From: Micavibrio aeruginosavorus
GTDB lineage: Bacteria; Pseudomonadota; Alphaproteobacteria; Micavibrionales; Micavibrionaceae
Direction: 5' to 3'
NCBI GenBank assembly: GCA_003241285.1
Contig: QFOT01000006.1
Coordinates: 1 to 30,897 of the forward strand
DNA length: 30,897 bases
Every line of letters starts with the position of its first letter. Positions within the stretch are counted from its first letter, which is position 1. A model generated the notes under the pieces. It had not been told where the DNA came from. It did not search any database and saw only the letters and a list, made by a program, of their open reading frames with translations. Below are positions 28,939 through 30,897 of the stretch, in pieces. A program made the translations under genes and the position numbers.

Positions 28939-29509
28939 TCTGCACGTCTTTTAAAATATCGCCATACATATCGTTGATCTTTTGATTTTCAGGCCCTGTC
29001 ATTTCGCCTTCCATAGTCAGAATGGAATTTTTGCCGACCCACATTTGTCCCGTATAAATCACATCCTGTTCTCCGCGGCGACCTGTGGCCATGGCGATGG
29101 ATGTTTTAATCCCGTCTTTTATAATAGCGGCATCAGCCGCATAAGGCATCAGGCCTGCTTCTTTTATTAAGGCGGAAAGGCGTTTCTTCAGGTCGTCAGG
29201 TGTTAACAGGGAGATGTCTTTCGGGTCGACTTTATGGCAGGAAAGGCGGAAATTAACCGCCGAAGAATCGATGGTGTGCACAAAGGTCGCGATTTCCTCG
29301 CATTTATCGGCGACGCATTTTTTCTCGATGAATGGCTTTTCAGGGAATGCGGCGGTGAAATCGCAATTGGGCGAGGTATAGGTAAAAGGGGCGGCTTGTG
29401 CCGGATTTGCCAATAACAAAATCAATGTCATTCCCGCGCAGGCGGGGATCTCTCTAAAAAAAGAAAGGGAGATGCCTGCTTTCGCAGGCATGACAGTTTT
29501 TTTGATCAT
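28922..29509 (-). CDS. Secreted protein of unknown function with a repeat inside its signal peptide
   Basis: 195 residues. I do not recognise the family. The mature part, from about APFTYTSPNCDF, is a single domain with four cysteines and a hydrophilic surface; it should be exported. The signal peptide is unusual: MIKK is followed by 23 residues that are the in-frame translation of repeat R1e (TVMPAKAGIS... to ...IPACAGM), and only then by the hydrophobic part LILLLANPAQA. Leaving out those 69 bases would give a normal short signal peptide. I chose the start at 29509 because it overlaps the hisS stop by 4 bases (ATGA) and gives MIKK; an in-frame ATG 29524 is also available. It converges with sufE, overlapping by 17 bases. 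Confidence 0.8.
   Translation of the reverse strand: MIKKTVMPAKAGISLSFFREIPACAGMTLILLLANPAQAAPFTYTSPNCDFTAAFPEKPFIEKKCVADKCEEIATFVHTIDSSAVNFRLSCHKVDPKDISLLTPDDLKKRLSALIKEAGLMPYAADAAIIKDGIKTSIAMATGRRGEQDVIYTGQMWVGKNSILTMEGEMTGPENQKINDMYGDILKDVQIRKTP
29426..29495. repeat. Palindromic repeat R1, copy e, inside a coding sequence
   Basis: Bounded by TGTCAT and ATGACA. Left hairpin TTCCCGCGCAGGCGGGGA and right hairpin ATGCCTGCTTTCGCAGGCAT. It is 70 bp long and lies wholly within the coding sequence of the secreted-protein gene on the minus strand, without breaking the frame. Confidence 0.92.
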
Positions 29510-30849
29510 TCCGGCTTCATCCATGTCGCCGCATCAGCCGCAATCTGTTCGCGTGTCGCAAGTTTTTTGATCTGGTGACCGTCTGCGAAAGGCAGCCAGA
29601 CATAAGGGATCTGTTTTTTAATCGCATATTTTAACTGGTCATCCAGTTTTCTGGCCGCATGGTACATTTCAACTTTGTAGCCGCGTTCACGTAGTTGGCG
29701 GGCTGTCGCAGAAGCTGCGCTGCGTTCTTCTTCGCTAGGTAAAACCATCATGATATCGGCTGGCGATTTCGGGCCAATGCCAAGTTTTTCCTTATGCGTT
29801 TGGCGCATTACATCGAACAGGCGCGAAAAGCCGATAGAAATACCAACGCCGGGCAGATGCTTATTTATATAACCTGAAGCCAGATCGTCATAGCGCCCGC
29901 CGGAACAGACCGAGCCTGTAAATTCGGGCACGTCGAGAAGCTGTGTTTCGTAGACGGTACCAGTGTAATAGTCGAGGCCACGGACGATAGAAAGGTCGGC
30001 GACGACTGCGCCTTCGGGTAAGTGAGACAAATTATCGAGAACAAAACAAAGTTCCTCTATACCTTCAAGGTGTTTTGGTCCCGCGGGCTTTTGCCTCAAC
30101 TCATCAAGCTGCTTTTTTAAATCTTGGCTTGTTGATACTTTTATTTTTGACAGTCCTATAAGCATGCTTGCAACATTGTTGTCACCAATGCCTATAGAAG
30201 AGCTAGCTTTGTTGAGGTCAGTAAAAGTTTGACCTTCTCCAACTTTTTCTAGTTTATCAAGAATTCTTAACAAAACTGTTATATCTGGAACGCCCCATTC
30301 TTCTAGGAAGCCTGAAATAATTTTTCTATTACTAATCCTCAATTGCACCCGCCCAATATCAAGGCTCTGGATTGCTTCATAACAAACGGCGGCGACTTCG
30401 GCGTCAAACGAGATTGGCAGATTATCAACATTGATAACGTCGATATCGCATTGGTAGAATTCGCGCATGCGGCCCATTTGCGGACGCTCGCCGCGCCAGA
30501 CGCGCTGCATCTGGTAGCGTTTGAACGGGAAGACAAGATCGTTAAATCTCTGGGCGACGTAGCGGGCGAGTGGCACCGTCTGGTCGAAGTGCAAGGCAAG
30601 CCGGGCTTCGTTCTTGTCTTTCTCATCCTTATGGAGGCGTTCGATAACGTAAATCTCTTTATCAACCTCGCCCTTGGCGGTCAGGACGTCGATTTCCTCA
30701 ACGCTGGGCGTTTCGATGGAGCAATAGCCATAGCTTTCGAACACGCGGCGGATCGAGTCGAACCAGCGTTGTTCGACGATGCGTTCTTCAGGGAGCCATT
30801 CGGGAAAGCCGCTGACGGGCTTGGGTTTGTAAATTTTACGGTCGGTCAT
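29506..30849 (-). CDS. hisS: Histidine--tRNA ligase
   Basis: 447 residues. Class II synthetase charging tRNA-His. Motif 1 is around YGYCSIETPSVEEIDVL (40-56), motif 2 is RYQMQRVWRGERPQMGRMREFYQCDIDVI (111-139, in blocks), the HisA motifs are GLDYYTGTVYET and CSGGRYDDL, and the C-terminal anticodon domain starts near 355. The stop overlaps the next gene by 4 bases. A stretch of roughly 240 bases (30121-30360; about residues 164-243) has only about 36% G+C by hand count against about 60% in sampled flanks, and uses codons such as AGA, ATA and TTA. This suggests a segment acquired by recombination. The protein reads through it without a break. Confidence 0.97.
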   Translation of the reverse strand: MTDRKIYKPKPVSGFPEWLPEERIVEQRWFDSIRRVFESYGYCSIETPSVEEIDVLTAKGEVDKEIYVIERLHKDEKDKNEARLALHFDQTVPLARYVAQRFNDLVFPFKRYQMQRVWRGERPQMGRMREFYQCDIDVINVDNLPISFDAEVAAVCYEAIQSLDIGRVQLRISNRKIISGFLEEWGVPDITVLLRILDKLEKVGEGQTFTDLNKASSSIGIGDNNVASMLIGLSKIKVSTSQDLKKQLDELRQKPAGPKHLEGIEELCFVLDNLSHLPEGAVVADLSIVRGLDYYTGTVYETQLLDVPEFTGSVCSGGRYDDLASGYINKHLPGVGISIGFSRLFDVMRQTHKEKLGIGPKSPADIMMVLPSEEERSAASATARQLRERGYKVEMYHAARKLDDQLKYAIKKQIPYVWLPFADGHQIKKLATREQIAADAATWMKPE

Positions 30850-30869
30850 AGTAGTTTTCTATCCGAATA

Positions 30870-30897
30870 GTCATTCCCATGAAAGCGGGAATCTTTA
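30870..30897. repeat. Palindromic repeat R1, copy f, cut by the window edge
   Basis: GTCATTCCCATGAAAGCGGGAAT (in two parts: GTCATTCCC and GAAAGCGGGAAT) is the left hairpin of an R1 copy, 21 bp upstream of hisS. The right half lies beyond the window. Confidence 0.75.

Noticed and set aside
30343..30870. 175-codon plus-strand frame opposite hisS
   Set aside because: It is the complement of conserved HisRS motifs; no ribosome site or independent evidence.
1..30897. tRNA or rRNA genes
   Set aside because: No segment shows the T-loop signature with a matching acceptor stem, nor any rRNA-like stretch.

Overview
The window is a stretch of alphaproteobacterial chromosome built mostly of housekeeping genes. 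The order ffh-rpsP-rimM-trmD-rplS with leuC beyond it, divergent dapF-mtaB-ftsY, and fdxA-carD-rpoH is the order known from alphaproteobacteria, and a DUF2336 protein points the same way. Core genes look to be around 45-50% G+C. Species cannot be fixed from this sequence; a lineage rich in palindromic intergenic repeats (Micavibrio-like or Rhodospirillales-like) is an inference.

Layout. 1-212: 5' end of leuC (minus). 349-1054: two small orphan genes (plus). 1138-4951: the SRP/ribosome operon, transcribed leftward from a good sigma70 promoter through a structured leader. 5150-10603: small membrane protein, dapF, mtaB, ftsY and AMP nucleosidase (plus). 10691-12345: a small polar protein and a DUF2336 protein. 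12578-15905: pgk, proline iminopeptidase and a secreted SNase-like protein (minus). 15917-18069: an M48 lipoprotein peptidase and an AT-rich orphan (plus). 18149-21092: rpoH, carD and 7Fe ferredoxin (minus), with a parS-like site between rpoH and carD. 21200-23944: a small orphan, LD-carboxypeptidase and photolyase. 24025-26063: a tandem pair of DHH phosphoesterases. 26231-26992: a lone prepilin-like protein. 27040-30849: clpX, sufE, a secreted protein of unknown function and hisS.

Two families of palindromic repeats run through the window: R1 (six copies, cores like CCCGCGAAGGCGGG) and R2 (three copies of about 90-110 bp with two hairpins, GTCATCGCC...GGGGAATGAC). They sit at gene ends, where they can act as terminators, but they also enter genes. 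The last codons and stop of mtaB lie in an R2 copy. dapF and amn end in the same CAATAGTGT at an R1 border. One R1 copy is read in frame inside the signal peptide of the secreted protein next to hisS. This resembles the Rickettsia palindromic elements and is the most unusual theme here.

Other points worth a look are a CarD with a long histone-H1-like N-terminal tail, a low-GC patch inside hisS, the folded ffh leader, divergent genes whose start codons are only 11 bp apart, and several hairpins that overlap Shine-Dalgarno sites. I found no CRISPR array, tRNA, rRNA, prophage or transposase gene.
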